55,691 bases of DNA. Source: Rikenella microfusus. Lineage in GTDB: Bacteria > Bacteroidota > Bacteroidia > Bacteroidales > Tenuifilaceae. Below, piece after piece: positions 55,056-55,691 of the stretch (the first letter of the stretch is position 1; the number at the start of each line of letters is the position of its first letter). The translations under genes and the position numbers were made by a program. The stretch spans positions 1-55,691 of the forward strand of contig DYKO01000009.1 of NCBI GenBank assembly GCA_020722565.1, given 5' to 3'. The notes below the pieces were generated by a model. It was not told the DNA's origin. It worked only from the letters and a program-made list of their open reading frames with translations, and ran no database searches.

Positions 55056-55691
55056 CTAATAGTCAAACCAGTTCAGCTGCAGGTAAGTTTTAAGGTAATT
55101 ATGCTGAATATTGAGCAAACGCTCACGAATAGAGTAGAAACTGGCCAACTCTGTGTAGTAATCCACAACAGAAATCTCTCCCTTTTCCAGAGCCAGGTTC
55201 AGCTTATCCAGTATATCGTGCTGCTCAATGGTATTGCTAAATTGCTCCGATAATTTATAAAGTTTTTGCAGCATTTCGAATAGCGCATAGGAATTCAATT
55301 TAAACCTTAAATAGTAATCTACTGCGTTTGCCATTGCATAAAGTGTTAGAACTTTGGCATGTTTAATTGTATTGCGCTTTCCCCAGAGCGGGATAGAGAT
55401 TTCGGCAACTACACCCTGAAAATGCTCCCCTACAAGTTTTTCGCTTGCGTAACCAGCATTAAAAGATGGGAAATTTTCAAAACGGGTGAGCTTAACCTGA
55501 AGCTGACTCTGCTCAACATTGCTATTCAACAGACCTATTTCAGGGTTTCGGTTAACTGCATTGGAATACCACTCATCAAAAGTTGACGTAAGGGTGGGCA
55601 AAACGATAATGCTATCAGAAATATTTACTTCTTTCCCACCATTTAGGGAAAAAAGTTCCTGAGCTAAATTATCACGTTCGGCCATAACCTC
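55056..55691 (-). CDS. TolC-like outer-membrane efflux protein, C-terminal part (cut by window edge)
   Basis: The open frame runs off the 3' edge, so only the last about 211 residues are present of an expected 400 or more. The sequence is helical with the TolC/OEP pattern: NPEIGLLNSNVEQSQLQVKL, FPSFNAGYASEK, a strand pair at VVAEISIPLWGKRNTIKHAK and the long helices ending LEKGEISVVDYYTELASFY. Such proteins form the outer-membrane channel of export systems. The true start is outside the window; the internal ATG at 55685 is not it. Confidence 0.75.
   Translation of the reverse strand, partial: EVMAERDNLAQELFSLNGGKEVNISDSIIVLPTLTSTFDEWYSNAVNRNPEIGLLNSNVEQSQLQVKLTRFENFPSFNAGYASEKLVGEHFQGVVAEISIPLWGKRNTIKHAKVLTLYAMANAVDYYLRFKLNSYALFEMLQKLYKLSEQFSNTIEQHDILDKLNLALEKGEISVVDYYTELASFYSIRERLLNIQHNYLKTYLQLNWFDY

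Noticed and set aside
1-55691. tRNA, rRNA or CRISPR arrays
   Set aside because: No cloverleaf ends, rRNA motifs or regularly spaced repeats were seen on either strand.

Overview
The window reads as chromosomal DNA of a Bacteroidota member, probably Bacteroidales. The signs are three TonB-dependent receptors (two with an N-terminal carboxypeptidase-like domain), a TonB receptor/DUF4249 lipoprotein pair, many signal peptides and lipoboxes, no obvious Shine-Dalgarno sequences, AT-rich intergenic DNA, and several promoters of the TTTG / TAnnTTTG type. I see no rRNA, tRNA, CRISPR array or intact insertion sequence.

Layout. 1-7 kb: an outer-membrane metalloprotease/beta-propeller/barrel protein, a MATE exporter and an S9 peptidase that looks more like prolyl tripeptidyl peptidase than classical DPP IV. 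7-11.4 kb: a tight three-gene operon of lipoprotein, small exported protein and a 1032-residue ABCG-like transporter with extra N-terminal domains. 11.5-12.5 kb: a SiaC/SiaB phosphoprotein-kinase pair with its own promoter. 12.6-21.8 kb: a long minus-strand housekeeping block (rpsA, STAS protein, rnz, guaA, ctpA-like, DEAD-box helicase, THUMP methyltransferase). 22-27.5 kb: nucleotide-sugar genes (UDP-xylose synthase-like, rfbA, rfbC, rfbD, phosphohexomutase) and a YjbQ protein. 27.5-35.2 kb: aminopeptidase P, a hybrid sensor kinase with a degenerate ATP-binding domain, a small DNA-binding-like protein and a TonB receptor. 35.3-38.7 kb: an ArsC/LMW-PTP-like protein without its catalytic Cys, a second YjbQ protein, and iorAB lacking the ferredoxin domain. 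38.9-43.6 kb: a membrane/THEP1-NTPase fusion with a small membrane partner, an M28 peptidase and an unknown membrane protein. 43.9-51.9 kb: a BtuB-like receptor, about 890 bp without a clear gene, a YhcH-family protein, a caspase-fold lipoprotein, and a TonB receptor/DUF4249 pair. 51.9-55.7 kb: a second copy of the large ABCG-like transporter behind a TolC-like gene cut by the window edge.

How the genes fit together. Most are envelope functions: peptide degradation (S9, M24, M28, S41, MA-like), uptake (TonB receptors), export (MATE, two ABCG-like proteins, TolC) and surface sugar supply. The best candidates for something undescribed are the multidomain TerB-like/FHA-like/ABCG transporter pair with its lipoprotein neighbours, the membrane/THEP1 fusion that may be a one-chain ECF-like transporter, and the two signalling or phosphatase proteins that have lost catalytic residues. 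All functional assignments come from reading motifs by eye. No database search was run.
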